Shown here: in pieces, positions 34,214 through 44,738 of the stretch
Position numbering within the stretch: position 1 is the stretch's first letter
How the letters are laid out: each line of letters opens with the position of its first letter
From: Hypholoma sublateritium FD-334 SS-4
Lineage: Eukaryota > Basidiomycota > Agaricomycetes > Agaricales > Strophariaceae
Assembly: GCA_000827495.1 (NCBI GenBank)
Contig: KN817530.1
Coordinates: forward strand, 490,446-554,445
DNA length: 64,000 nucleotides
Direction: 5' to 3'
Program-made: the position numbers and the translations under genes
The notes under the pieces: model-generated
What the model was told of the DNA's origin: nothing
The model's database searches: none
Seen by the model: only the letters and a program-made list of their open reading frames with translations

Positions 34214-35152
34214 TCACCCCAGCTCCGCCCATACATCCTCTGTATCTCGCTCCCGCGCAGCCTGTGCGGCACGCGGCATCGCGGAGAACTGCCGTGCTTC
34301 CCCGCGCTCATTCTGCGCGTCAAACAGCACAGTGCTCGGCACCAGCGGCCGGTTCAGCTCTCGGTCCGTCTCTTCGTCACTGTCATATTCAAGGTCCACG
34401 AAACCCGCTCTACGCGCAGTGTTGATGTCAATCGGCTTCGGCCGCGAAAAAATAGACTGGCCAGACCTGATAAATGGGAGGTCAGCCATGTCAGTGAAAT
34501 AAGCTCATCGTTGCAACGTACTGTCTCATCACCGCCGCCAAGCGCCCAAACTGTAGGACGTTTCGAGCTATCAGCAACAGGGTATCAAGAATTTCTTCCT
34601 GCTTGCTACCGGCACCGCATTTTCCGAACGCCAGGACGAGCAGCGTGAGGGCACAGAATATAGTAAGAATTAGATCCACTGTATTGAACGGCGACTTCCA
34701 GAATTGCTACGCAGAATCCGCATAAAGTTAGAGTTAACAACGACGCCATGGCAAGCTCGGAGTAATGACAATCTACCTTTCCCAGAGCAACGAATCGTAT
34801 CCCAACCTCCAAGATCATAGCAGCGTTGATAATTATTTCAAGAATATAGAAGGCCAGTCCGGGACAGTCATCGGTCAAGCTGAGGACGACCGTTGTTACT
34901 GAGAGTGCTGCCATGCCTAGGTAGAGAAATATGTATGTCCTCGAATGGACAAAGCGATTTGCCACGCCTCTCGTAATCTCGCCGCGGGTGAGGGCGTATA
35001 TTGAACGTGTAGCTCTGCAAGCATTTCTATGAATTTACGTCGCAAAGTGCAGGAGTAGGGTGAACTGACACTGGTGGCGCATCGTAGGTTGTTGGGGTAT
35101 ATGGTGGGTCGTCGACCCCTTGTTCGACATCTCGGTTTTGCGCTGCGGACAT
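34214..35152 (-). CDS. Small four-TM protein resembling a stand-alone voltage-sensor domain
   Basis: Four exons (35152-35070, 35014-34777, 34706-34522, 34466-34214) give 252 aa. Four hydrophobic helices are visible: S1-like TYIFLYLGMAALSVTTVVL; S2-like CPGLAFYILEIIINAAMILE, ending in an acidic residue; S3-like NTVDLILTIFCALTLLVLA with an aspartate; and S4-like DTLLLIARNVLQFGRLAAVM followed by RQ, with arginines spaced 6-7 apart. That order of acidic S2/S3 and arginine-bearing S4 is the pattern of ion-transport (voltage-sensor) domains, but no pore helices follow. The ~84-residue tail is soluble and acidic (YDSDEETDRELNRPL). Family membership is inferred from the pattern, not from a remembered homologue. 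It diverges from CWC25, 204 bp between starts. Confidence 0.7.
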
Positions 35153-35356
35153 GGAGAGAGCGACTTGACAAGTCAACGTTGAACGCAGCAGGTCGATCGT
35201 ATGTAATGCTGTTGCCAAGCATGCACAATCAAGCTCAATCATTGTAGCTGGCACCGCCACCAAACCACTCTCCGTGCTCCCACCCCCCCCGAGTCTGCCT
35301 GTACCTGTACAGAACCTACACCTTTCTTTGACGTTACCCCCAATAAACTTATCAAA

Positions 35357-36790
35357 ATGGGTGGCGGAGATCTTAACATGAAGAAGAGCTGGCATCCCCT
35401 GCTCCTGAAAAATCAGGAGAGGGTTTGGCTAGAGGAAAAGAAAGCGGTGAGCCAAGTCAAGTTCCTCCACCAGAATACAGTAGCTGAATCACCCCTGCTA
35501 GCTCGAAGAGAAGAAGAAGTTGGATCAACTGCGCAAGGAGAAAGAAGAAGAACGGCAGTTGCAGGAACTTCAGCGTTTGCAAGAAGAACAGACGGGGAAG
35601 AAACGAACAGAGAAACTTGAATGGATGTACGCGACGCCCGCCACAGGGGGGACCCAGAATCCAAACGACCTAGAGGACTACCTACTCGGAAAGAAACGAG
35701 TCGATAAGATTCTCACAGCGGATGAGAATGCCAAGGTATGTTTGTTCTTCCCCTCATCATTGTTAATCGACTTTAAGTGGCACTCTAGGTTGGAGCTGCG
35801 CACAAAAACTTTATCGCGGTCCAAAATGCAAACAATGCTAGAGACATCGCTGCAAAAATCCGCGAAGATCCACTTCTAGCTATCAAACAACAAGAGCAGG
35901 CCGCGTACCAGGCCTTGCTTTCCAACCCTCTACGGCTCGCCAAGATGCAGAAGGAACTCGGGGTGAAACCGAAGAAAGATAAGAGCGAGAAGAAGCGAGA
36001 GAAGGAAGAACGTAAGCGCCTGAAGCACGAACGCAAGCATCGCAAAGAGAGAGACTCCCGGTCCCCCAGCCTGTCCCATAGGAGAATCGATAGGGAACAC
36101 TCCCCACTTCCAGACGACTATCATCGCAGATATCGTTCGAGAACCCCTCGTCGTCGTACTCCTTCAAGGTCACGGTCTCCGGGTCCTCGACGACGCGAGG
36201 AAGACCCTAGGGACTATCACCGGTACCCCCGCAACCCAGTAGCCCCCCGTGGTCGCACGATTAGCAGAAGCCCACGGCGCAGTTCGAGAACTGACTCCGA
36301 AGAACGCTATCATGCCGGTCCCTCTACGTCGAAGCATGAAGCTGTCCGACCGTCCAAATATTCACCGCCTAGAGACATGGACTATGGCAAGCGCTCACGC
36401 AGTCCCAGCTCTCGACGACGAAGCCCCCCTCCCAAACGTATTCGCTCCGAGCACTCACCACCCCCATCGCGTCCCTACCATGCTCCCCCTTCTCGCCCTT
36501 ACAACGACAATGGCAACAGCAGTCGTGTGAATGCCGAGGAAGATCGCGCTGCACGGCTGGCTGCCATGTCTTCTAACGCCAACTCTATGTCTGAAGACAG
36601 GCAGAAACGACTTGCGGCATTGCTAGAGAAGGAGAAGGCTGAAATGGAAGCTGATGAGCGAGCAAGGGCCAAATCTGGAGGGATGTCTGGATTCCTCAGC
36701 CAGGAACAGAAGCGTGTTTTCGGTGGTGTGGGTGGTCTGGAAGACAGGATCAAGCGAGGACGGGGAGGTTTAGTTGTTGACGCGGATTGA
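35357..36790 (+). CDS. CWC25: Pre-mRNA splicing factor CWC25
   Basis: Step-one factor that stabilises the branching reaction in the activated spliceosome. Three exons (35357-35446, 35502-35735, 35789-36790) give 441 aa. The invariant N-terminus [16 protein letters not shown] is followed by [31 protein letters not shown] and [16 protein letters not shown], then [18 protein letters not shown] and [19 protein letters not shown], all hallmarks of the Cwf18/CWC25 N-terminal region. The second half is an Arg/Ser-rich tail ([18 protein letters not shown]) ending in a helical block ([20 protein letters not shown]) and [13 protein letters not shown]. Exon phases are all zero. Confidence 0.95.
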
Positions 36791-37079
36791 ATGGCATAGC
36801 ATAAAATCAATTTTGCTTCTATATAGGAATGGTCGGTGCATAAACATATGAATCCAATCTAGCTCACCTTTTTGAATGATATTCCCCATAGTTATGGTCG
36901 TTTATTTTGTCGTTGAGCGCGGATCGTGTACTACCGGCCCTACATGTATTGGTCAGCCCCTATGAACTATTTATACTCGGCGCGTTCCTTCGAAGGGTTC
37001 TGCATCTTGCTCTTCCTTGACCTTCAAAAAAGTTGTCGGTTCTACTGATTTGTATACTGACAAAGATACTCGTCACAAT

Positions 37080-39104
37080 ATGCCTCCAAGACGCGCCCCT
37101 TCTGTTCAATCTGTCGCCCAGTCTAGGGCTCCAAGCCCCAGCCCAGGCGATGCTGAGGAAGAGGCAAGTTAAAATGTCTTCAAAAGATGATCCCTTTTTA
37201 CCCCTTTCAAGGTCGCCTTCTTCGATACAGTGGACGAACTTCAGCAGCATGTAAGCCAAATAACAATATAGGCATATTGGAGGCGAACGACATGTTTCTT
37301 CAAGGGCATCAACGTACAAGATATTCTCAAGCTTAAGGTAGGCCACTCCACCATCTTACTAAATATTCCCTCATTATCATTTCAAATCTAAGTCTGCTGC
37401 AATCAACACCATATTTGGCGTGAGCATGACTACTCGTCGTCAAATGCTCAAGATTAAGGTCAACACAGCGCATATATTAGCGCATATACCCACTTATTTA
37501 TCCACTAATACACTAATATATTTGCAGGGCATGTCGGAAGCCAAAGTGGAAAAGATTAAGGTAAAATATCAGCCTTGATGCGTGGAGGCACCATGTCTAA
37601 CATGTATGACAGGAAGCAGCGACTAAAATTCTGGTTGACAATGCCGTCACTCTCGAGTGCTGCAATATTCAACGTTATTTGTAGGGATCCTCGTTTGCCA
37701 CTGGAGTAGAAGTCCAAGATAAACGCAAACGGGTGAACATCGTCAGTACAGGAAGCAAGTCTGTCGACGGAATTCTAGGAGGTATACCTTTTGTAATATG
37801 CTCCCGCCAGACATCCAATGACATTTTGCAGGCGGTTTAATGTCGCAGTCCATATCTGAAGGTTCTAATTCTTTCCTTGCTGAAGATGACCATATCCACA
37901 ATTCTACACATAGTTTATGGCGAATTCAGGACGGGCAAGACCCAACTGGCCCACACAATGAGTGTTGTTGCTCAGCTTCCTCCCGAAATGGGAGGGGCTT
38001 CTGGGAAGGTTCGTTTCGCCAGTTTTATTTCTGCTGCTAAACTTAAAAGCTCAACAGGTGGCATATATCGACACAGAGGGTGAGCAAAAATACGCTATTA
38101 CAAAAGTTCATGTCCCATATATTCCTCATAGGAACTTTCCGTCCAGACCGCATACGCTCCATCGCTGACAGGTTCGGCGTTGACGGAAATATGGCTCTCG
38201 AAAATATTCTTTATGGTGACTGCTTGGTCGATCCTTTCCACGCGAAGTTGGAATTAACACTCGCTCAGCACGGGCATTCAATAGCGAGCATCAGGTATTT
38301 CATTAATCGCCTCACACAGCACCAACCTTTATTTGTGCAGATGGAACTCATCAATGAATGCTCGCTACGGTTCGCAGAAGACAAGGATTTTCGACTTTTA
38401 GCACGTTGAGAATTATATGTTTAAATATTTATTGACACTCATATAAATTCAGATTATCGACAGCATCATGGCACTCTTTCGGGTTGATTACTCAGGGCGG
38501 GGAGAGCTAAGTGAACGTCAACAGAAGGTGTTTCCAGGCAACTGTCCATTCCGTTAATCATGTTGACTCAACGTTTTCCGTCAAAGCTTGGCCAGGTATT
38601 TTGGTTCTCAAAGCAAGCGAAATGTAAATCAACTATGGATGTAGATGTTATCGAAGTTGACCAAGCTCTCAGAAGAGTACAATGTCTCGGGATCCCACTT
38701 CTTTTGATTCTCGTACTGAATTTATTTGACGATTCTCCAGATAGCTATTTTGCTCACAAACCAGGTACAATGTGCGTGGATTTTTCTTCACAGTGCCACA
38801 CCCAAAGATGTTAATCTCACTCACAGCCGACCCTGGTGCGACGATGACCTTCGTTGCTGGAGGCGCATTAAAACCGATCGGGGGACACATCCTCTCACAT
38901 GCATCCGCGACCAGATTGTTTCTCCGAAAAGGCAGGTCATCAGGGAATGGAAGCAAACGCACGCTACTTATACCCGCTGATGGAATTCTTGGCTGCAATT
39001 AGGACGAGCAGAAGAGCGAGTTGCCAAACTCGTTGATTCCCCGGACCGACCAGAAAGCGAAGCATCTTACAAGTTGGATGAAGGTGGATGGGCCGATGTT
39101 TGAT
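37080..39104 (+). CDS. DMC1: Meiotic recombinase Dmc1 (RecA/Rad51 family), one segment unresolved
   Basis: Meiosis-specific strand-exchange protein acting on resected breaks. Many short exons. N-terminal helix-hairpin-helix: [38 protein letters not shown]. ATPase core: [19 protein letters not shown], Walker [48 protein letters not shown], Walker [55 protein letters not shown], ending [14 protein letters not shown]. Dmc1 rather than Rad51 by the core wording (MEL..., GATMTF, H-rich GGHILSH). Three introns need GC donors: 37164-37211, 38401-38452 and 38932-39002. After ERQQK (ends 38527) about a dozen expected residues before EEYN (38674-38684) cannot be recovered with GT-AG or GC-AG splicing, so the allele may be damaged or use an odd junction. 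Confidence 0.88.
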
Positions 39105-39531
39105 TCCCTGTGATTGGATTTGATTAAACGGATAAGCGCCTGAAAAGCGCTCATCAAAATCATTTTATGTAAGTGAAAGTTTTCCCGGTGTTTGTGGGCT
39201 TATCTCAAGTATCTTGCATAGGCCGAGAATTAATGTTCAGTTACAGTCAAGTTACAATCGCTATTTTCAATACATACACGTTCGTTCTCCGTATGCCCTT
39301 GTGCGACGGTGTGTCCAAAATTATTGGACTGCATGCTACATGGTGCTACATTGATCAAATTCAGTATCTAACCGAGGCTCGTACGCATGGAAGCTTCAAA
39401 CACGCACGTGGTGATGTCATCTGCACGCTGAATCCTTTGAAGTTTGCCCTGCCTCATAAAAACGGGCACTCAGGCTTTGGGTCCCGTCGGTGAGCAAGTA
39501 AACTTCCCTCTTCACACTCCCTGATCCAAGG
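39105..39531. other. Intergenic, DMC1 to RNase T2
   Basis: About 430 bp between two rightward genes. The 106-codon frame at 39173-39493 has no domain or signal peptide and is not supported. Confidence 0.55.
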
Positions 39532-40748
39532 ATGTCCGTTTCGTTGAAATTTGCGATACTGGTCTGCTTTGCCTCTGTGGTGAAAGCCGGCCTCTCATTA
39601 CCCGGCCTGTTTTCCGTGCCGAATACCTTTCCCAATATCTCAGCCTGCGTTTCTCAGCCTTCGTTCTTCTCTTGCGAGAATACGACAGTTATCACCAACA
39701 CATGCTGCTCGCCTACTCCAGGAGGATTGGTTCTGCAGACTCAGTTTTGGGATACGTACACTGGGTTAGAAAAGCGCGGTCAATTGCTGCCCAAGAATAG
39801 TTGGACTATTCATGGGTTATGGCCAGATAACTGTGACGGGTGAGAACAAATTGTTTCTACGGCGTGCAACAATCTTAATTTGGATTATTCCCCTCTGTAT
39901 AGGTCATTTGACCAGTACTGCGATCTGTCGCGTCAATTCGATCCCTCGCCATCCCCTGCGATTTTACCTGATGGAACGGTGGTTCCATCGTATACCGGCC
40001 CACCAGTCGAAACATTCATTCAGGCCTTCGGAAGACAAGATCTACTCGATTACAGTGAGGTTGATTGTAGCTTATCACTTTGAAAATCTCACCGTATATT
40101 TCGCATAGTGAACGACTTCTGGGTCAGCCAAGGCTCCCCCAACACTGATTTCTGGGGGCATGAGGTCAGTGTGTATTCTGACCATCCAAACCTATGCACT
40201 CATTTACATGGAAAATGAAGTTCTCCAAACACGCGACTTGCACGTCGACTTTCGATGTTGCCTGCTACGGACCTGATTATCGCTTGCACCAAGATGTCAT
40301 CGATTTCTTTGATGCCGTTGTCCGTGCTTTCCACCAATATCCCACCTTCAATATGCTTGCCGCGTGAGTGGTATTGCTCGGCGCGCCGTAGTATATGATA
40401 TCTGAATTATTTTGTTCCAGAGCTGGGATCACCCCATCGAACGCCACGACGTATACCCTTCCCCAGCTCCAAAATGCCATCAAGGCTCAGACAGGCAGTA
40501 TTCCATTCTTTGGATGCACTACCAACGGAACCATACTTTCGGAAATTTGGTACTTCAGCCATGTGCACGGAACGGTCCGTCGTTTGTTTGCCTAAAATGA
40601 CTTTGATGCTAATGATTTCATGCAGGAGCAATTCGGAACATACAAGACGATTGATTCGACAACGCCGTCGAGCTGCTCTGCGACTGGTCCCATTAGATAC
40701 TTGCAGCGCACTCCGACTTCGGAGCGCGATGTCCGCTTATTTCCCTGA
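39532..40748 (+). CDS. Secreted ribonuclease T2
   Basis: Acid/secreted endoribonuclease that cleaves RNA through 2',3'-cyclic phosphates. Six exons (39532-39839, 39903-40054, 40109-40164, 40221-40363, 40421-40574, 40626-40748) give 311 aa. A signal peptide is clear (MSVSLKFAILVCFASVVKAG). Active-site segment CAS I is SWTIHGLWPDNC with the first catalytic His; CAS II is FWGHEFSKHATC, spliced across exons 3-4, with the second His, Glu and Lys. Cysteines of the fungal T2 pattern are present (SFFSCENTTVITNTCC, FDVACYGPDY). The C-terminal region LSEIWYFSHVHGTEQFG and RYLQRTPTSERDV matches fungal enzymes. N-glycosylation sites NTT, NAT and NGT are present. Confidence 0.95.
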
Positions 40749-40923
40749 GCACGCGTCGTAGCAGTTAACGTTAATTAGTGATCGAGATTCAGTCGCGTGG
40801 CACGTGATGTACGCGACGCGCCTAAAATAAATAGTTCAAAACAAATGTCCCTGAACCGTTTTGGTTGACTTTTGGGTTGCTAATTTTGAGACATCACCTT
40901 GCTTCTTGCTTTAGCCCGCCAAG

Positions 40924-42679
40924 ATGACCCTCACCCTCAATCTCGACGATGCCGCCACTGATCAGCACACGCGTCGCGCTCTATCTGATATCTCCTTATC
41001 CATTGCCAAACGAAAGAAAATTGTCGTCGTGACCGGGGCTGGTATTTCGTGTTCATGTGGGATTCCGGTGAGTTGGTGGCGTATACCCCCGTATTGCTAT
41101 TTTGTCTGAATCATCGTAGGACTTTCGCTCTTCGGATGGGCTGTACGCATTGGTGAAGGAGCAATATCCCGACGTTGTTCTCAAGGGACGCGACCTGTTC
41201 GACGCGGCCCTCTTCCGGGATCCTACATCCACTGCCGTTTTCTACACATTCATCGCTCAGCTGAAACGCTCTATAGACGCGGCGGAGCCAGCCCCCACTC
41301 ACCACTTCATTAAGACGTTGGATACCAAGAAGAAACTACTTCGTTCATATACACAAAACATCGACGGTCTTGAAGCACGGGTCGGGCTGCTTGGGTCGTC
41401 GTGCCACGAGGCTAAATCAACCAGAGGGAAAACCAAAATCCGCGTTAAAGATATCCGCAATGTTCAACTACACGGAGACATTCACCGCGTCCGGTGTATA
41501 GCTTGTTCTGCTGATTATCCCTGTAGTGAAGAATACCTCCAACTCTTTCAGTCAGGGAAGGCACCTGAATGCCCCGAGTGCTTGTCACGATGTATGTCTT
41601 CGTTTTTCTCAGTGAAAAGCGTTTCAGTTTGCTTACATATCACAGCGGAAGCGCGTATTGCGCGTTCTGCACGCGCTATCCGTGTAGGTTCTCTTCGTCC
41701 GGGAATTGTGCTATACGACGAAACCCATCCACTTAGTGACGATATCGGCAGCATACATACTGCGGACCTCGGAAAGAAGCCTGATATGCTCATCATTATG
41801 GGCACCTCATTAAAAGTCCACGGTTTAAAGAAACTGGTCAAGGACTTTGCTCGCTCAATACATTCGATCACCTCTACTGCATCCTCGGGGTCGAAAAAGC
41901 CCTGTAAGGTTATTTTCGTCAACAAAACGGCGCCTGGATCTGAGTGGTCAGATATTATCGATTGTCATATATCTGGCGAAACCGACGCTTGGACAACAAA
42001 GGTTATTGAAGACTGGAAGAAGATGCGACCAGCTGATTGGGAAGTTCAACAAACTCTTGTCGCCGGCGTTGGCGAAACATCGATGTCGGGCGGACTACAA
42101 CATGTGAAATCTCGTGTTTCCGCAACCGCGAAAGGCAAAAACCTTCCTCGTGAAAGAGAGAACGTCGCTCCACTCATGGCTGAGTCCTCGCCTAGCAAGG
42201 ATTTGTTCCCCGGGGAAAAGCCGATCGCTCCCCTCTCCCCTAGTAAACGGCGTCAAAAAGCCTCACATTACGACGATGTTAACTCCAGTCCCTCCAAAAG
42301 ACAAACAACGCACAAGAATCGCTACTGTGTGCCTGAAGAAGAGCGCAAGATGCTTTTCACAAATAAAACCAACATGCCATCCGACTCGGCAGCGGATGTG
42401 GGTAACAGCTCAAAGATGAGCATTACTTTGGCCGATCTATCAATCCGGGAAGATGAGGGTAAAGCTATGGATATCAGCCTCCTGGATATCTCCATGAAGG
42501 CCGACGAATCGATGGTCGTTGTGAAACCCCGAGCTCAGACTCGGTCAACGAAGGCCAGCAGATCTGCGGCGGCGGTCGTTGCCAAAATTCAACCATCACA
42601 GCGGCGGACGATAGTCAAGAAAGTTGTTAGAGAAAGAAAGCCGAGCCAGAAAAAGGAAGCTATGATGAGTGCGCGATGA
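40924..42679 (+). CDS. NAD-dependent histone deacetylase of the Hst3/Hst4 type (sirtuin)
   Basis: Nuclear class I sirtuin; the Hst3/Hst4 branch removes acetyl from histone H3 Lys56 after replication. Three exons (40924-41067, 41120-41591, 41646-42679) give 549 aa. NAD-binding site GAGISCSCGIPDFRSSDGLY is assembled across intron 1; then SYTQNIDGLEARVG, the catalytic histidine in QLHGDIHRVRC, the zinc pair RCIAC, the second pair CPECLSRS, SLRPGIVLYDETHPLSDD, IIMGTSLKVHGLKKLV and FVNKTAPGSEWSDIID. The C-terminal ~200 residues are a basic, Ser-rich tail with KRRQKA and RPSQKKEA-like stretches, probably nuclear localisation. Intron 2 (41592-41645) is 54 nt, has no stop and keeps frame, so its retention would add 18 residues next to the zinc module. 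Confidence 0.92.
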
Positions 42680-43172
42680 TTCAACCTTTTCCTTGTACAT
42701 ATACCAGTCGACTCGTTTTATGAGTTACTCGACATTGTAAACTATACCATGCATATATATATGCGCAGTTGATTAATACACGTTCTGCATGAATTGCATG
42801 ATCGTTCCGGCATTCGCGTTTTATCGATATTCACCGATTCGTCAATAATCACCGACTCATTGCTGTTTTCAGCCGCGCATATAAGGCATGTTCCAGCTAG
42901 TATTTGAATAGCAGATATGTGAATGCAAGGTATATGAAATGATGCGGCGGTCAGATGCTGAATCTCTAGTTGAGATAAATGTTCATGTAGAATCAACGTA
43001 GTAAAATAGTCTTTTGCCGTGGAATTCAGGCCGCAATGGCAAGTGCCGTGGCACTTCGAGAAATTCGCCCAATCCAGTTGAACCCAGTCTCCGTCCACTA
43101 GCAGTAGCAGTTCCCTCCAATTTACATGCCCGACATCACCCGTAGCACAAGTAACGCCCAATAGTTCGGTTT
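42680..43172. other. Intergenic between convergent genes
   Basis: About 490 bp between the sirtuin stop and the stop of the 521-aa membrane protein. A 145-codon leftward frame (42742-43179) overlaps the neighbour's end, has no domain and is not supported. Confidence 0.55.
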
Positions 43173-44738
43173 TCAGCACGGAGAATCGGACTGTGGTCCA
43201 GGGCTAGGCGTCCGCGACTTTTTCGAAAGAAATGAGTTAAAGCTCTTCCTTCCTATCTTTCCCCATGAATCAGGTCGTTCGATCTCGACCACAGTGGCTT
43301 GGGTCTTCTCGGAAACTAAGGGCGGCTTCCCTGGCGACCTGGGCGATGTAGGCGTTTCCGATGCAGTTGGGTCGGCTAGCATTTTCTGCGCGCCGAGCCA
43401 CGCCTTGTCCGCGCGCTCGAGAAACTCGTGTACAAACTTCTGGCCGGCCGTATCAAGGCCGTCGATTCGGTGCTTAGTATCGTCGGGCTCTGGTACATGG
43501 CTTGGCTCACACTTCCGCAAGATTGCTTCGATGATGCGCTTCTTCCACACGTTCCATGCGGGCGTGCTGTTCGGCACAAGCTCGTTCAGGATGCTCTCGG
43601 GCTCCGTGGGCTGGAGGTAGAATGTGGCGAACACGGCGGCGGTCGACCACTTGTCGACGGTGAACTTCCGGATGTTGGGCTTGCCGAGGACTTTGAGGAG
43701 AACATTTGTCTGTAGGATCTCGCGGTCGACGGAGGCGAGATATGCGTTGAATCCCCACGAAACGATGAACGTAGCGAGGAACATGATCTGGCCGATGAGA
43801 ACACCCTGCGGGACGAGGAAAAGCTGGAGTAGGAACTGAGATATCAGCATGACGGAACTCCACCCGATGTTGCGATATTTTGGTTCGCTGTCAAAGTGCA
43901 GCTGGTAGCGGCCGCGGATGACATTGCTGACGCTCTGCTCGTTTCCTTTGAGGATGATGATGTCGCGGTTGCTGATGAGCATGCCGTCACCAGGAGGGGA
44001 ATTTGGGGAGGGCACGGGGCTTTCAAGCCTAAGGGTCCCAGAACCCAGGACGTAGCAACTCACACCATTGGACACCGCTCCCAGGAAGATCATCGCAAAA
44101 GAGTACCAGTCCCCCCAAAGCGCCGCCATCACGCCGCCTACAATGGTGAAGACGGTCGGGATAAAACCGAGCGCGTCAAACGGCATGAAGTGCTCTTCTG
44201 GAATGACGGGGTGATTGTCCCATAAGGCCTGGTCCTTCAACTCCACGATCGTGATCGTGATCTTCGTCCGCTGTTTTTTCTGCACGCTTTCCTGGACCTT
44301 GGCCGGCTTGCTGCCCGGCTCCGGCGTGTTGACAGGGCTCCGATCGACCTCGAGGGGCTCCGGAGGCGTCTGAGGCGGCACCTTTAAGTCACAGTGGCGG
44401 GAAATAAGATAGGATAGGTGACTGGTCGTGGAGAGGCGCGTGCCAGAATATACGCCCATGTACCGCGGGCCCTGTTTGGAGTCTAGCTCGAGCATCTCCG
44501 CAGGCTCAACGGAGGGCCCAGGGAAGAGACCGTTCCAGAGACGGGACTTGGCAAGCGTGCCGTACTTCTTTGCAACGTAGTAACTACCGGGGGAGTTGTA
44601 CCAGCCCATCCAGCGGCGACCACGCATGAGGTGGACACTGGACATGGCGGCGAAGGACTCTTCACCACCGAAGAAGCCGGCAATGCCGGAAACGTCCAGG
44701 CTGAACTTGGTGTGTTGGAGAGGCGGCTCGAGAGTCAT
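43173..44738 (-). CDS. Intronless membrane protein, 521 aa, unknown function
   Basis: No family recognised. A single uninterrupted frame of 521 aa, unusual among its multi-intron neighbours. The first ~190 residues are soluble (FSLDVSGIAGFFGGEESFA, MRGRRWMGWYNSPGSYYVA). Hydrophobic segments follow: GFIPTVFTIVGGVMAAL, WYSFAMIFLGAVSNGVSCYV, and after a soluble loop SVMLISQFLLQLFLVPQGV and IMFLATFIVSWGFNAYLA. The C-terminal ~170 residues are soluble and end in a Ser/Pro-rich tail (KKSRTPSPGPQSD). Predicted four spans by eye. Start chosen at the first ATG. GC content is higher than in flanking intergenic DNA. Confidence 0.82.
   Translation of the reverse strand: MTLEPPLQHTKFSLDVSGIAGFFGGEESFAAMSSVHLMRGRRWMGWYNSPGSYYVAKKYGTLAKSRLWNGLFPGPSVEPAEMLELDSKQGPRYMGVYSGTRLSTTSHLSYLISRHCDLKVPPQTPPEPLEVDRSPVNTPEPGSKPAKVQESVQKKQRTKITITIVELKDQALWDNHPVIPEEHFMPFDALGFIPTVFTIVGGVMAALWGDWYSFAMIFLGAVSNGVSCYVLGSGTLRLESPVPSPNSPPGDGMLISNRDIIILKGNEQSVSNVIRGRYQLHFDSEPKYRNIGWSSVMLISQFLLQLFLVPQGVLIGQIMFLATFIVSWGFNAYLASVDREILQTNVLLKVLGKPNIRKFTVDKWSTAAVFATFYLQPTEPESILNELVPNSTPAWNVWKKRIIEAILRKCEPSHVPEPDDTKHRIDGLDTAGQKFVHEFLERADKAWLGAQKMLADPTASETPTSPRSPGKPPLVSEKTQATVVEIERPDSWGKIGRKSFNSFLSKKSRTPSPGPQSDSPC

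Noticed and set aside
41592..41645. Sirtuin read without its second intron as the main form
   Set aside because: Donor GTATGT and acceptor ATCACAG are strong, and removing the segment brings the zinc module and the following helix to normal family spacing.
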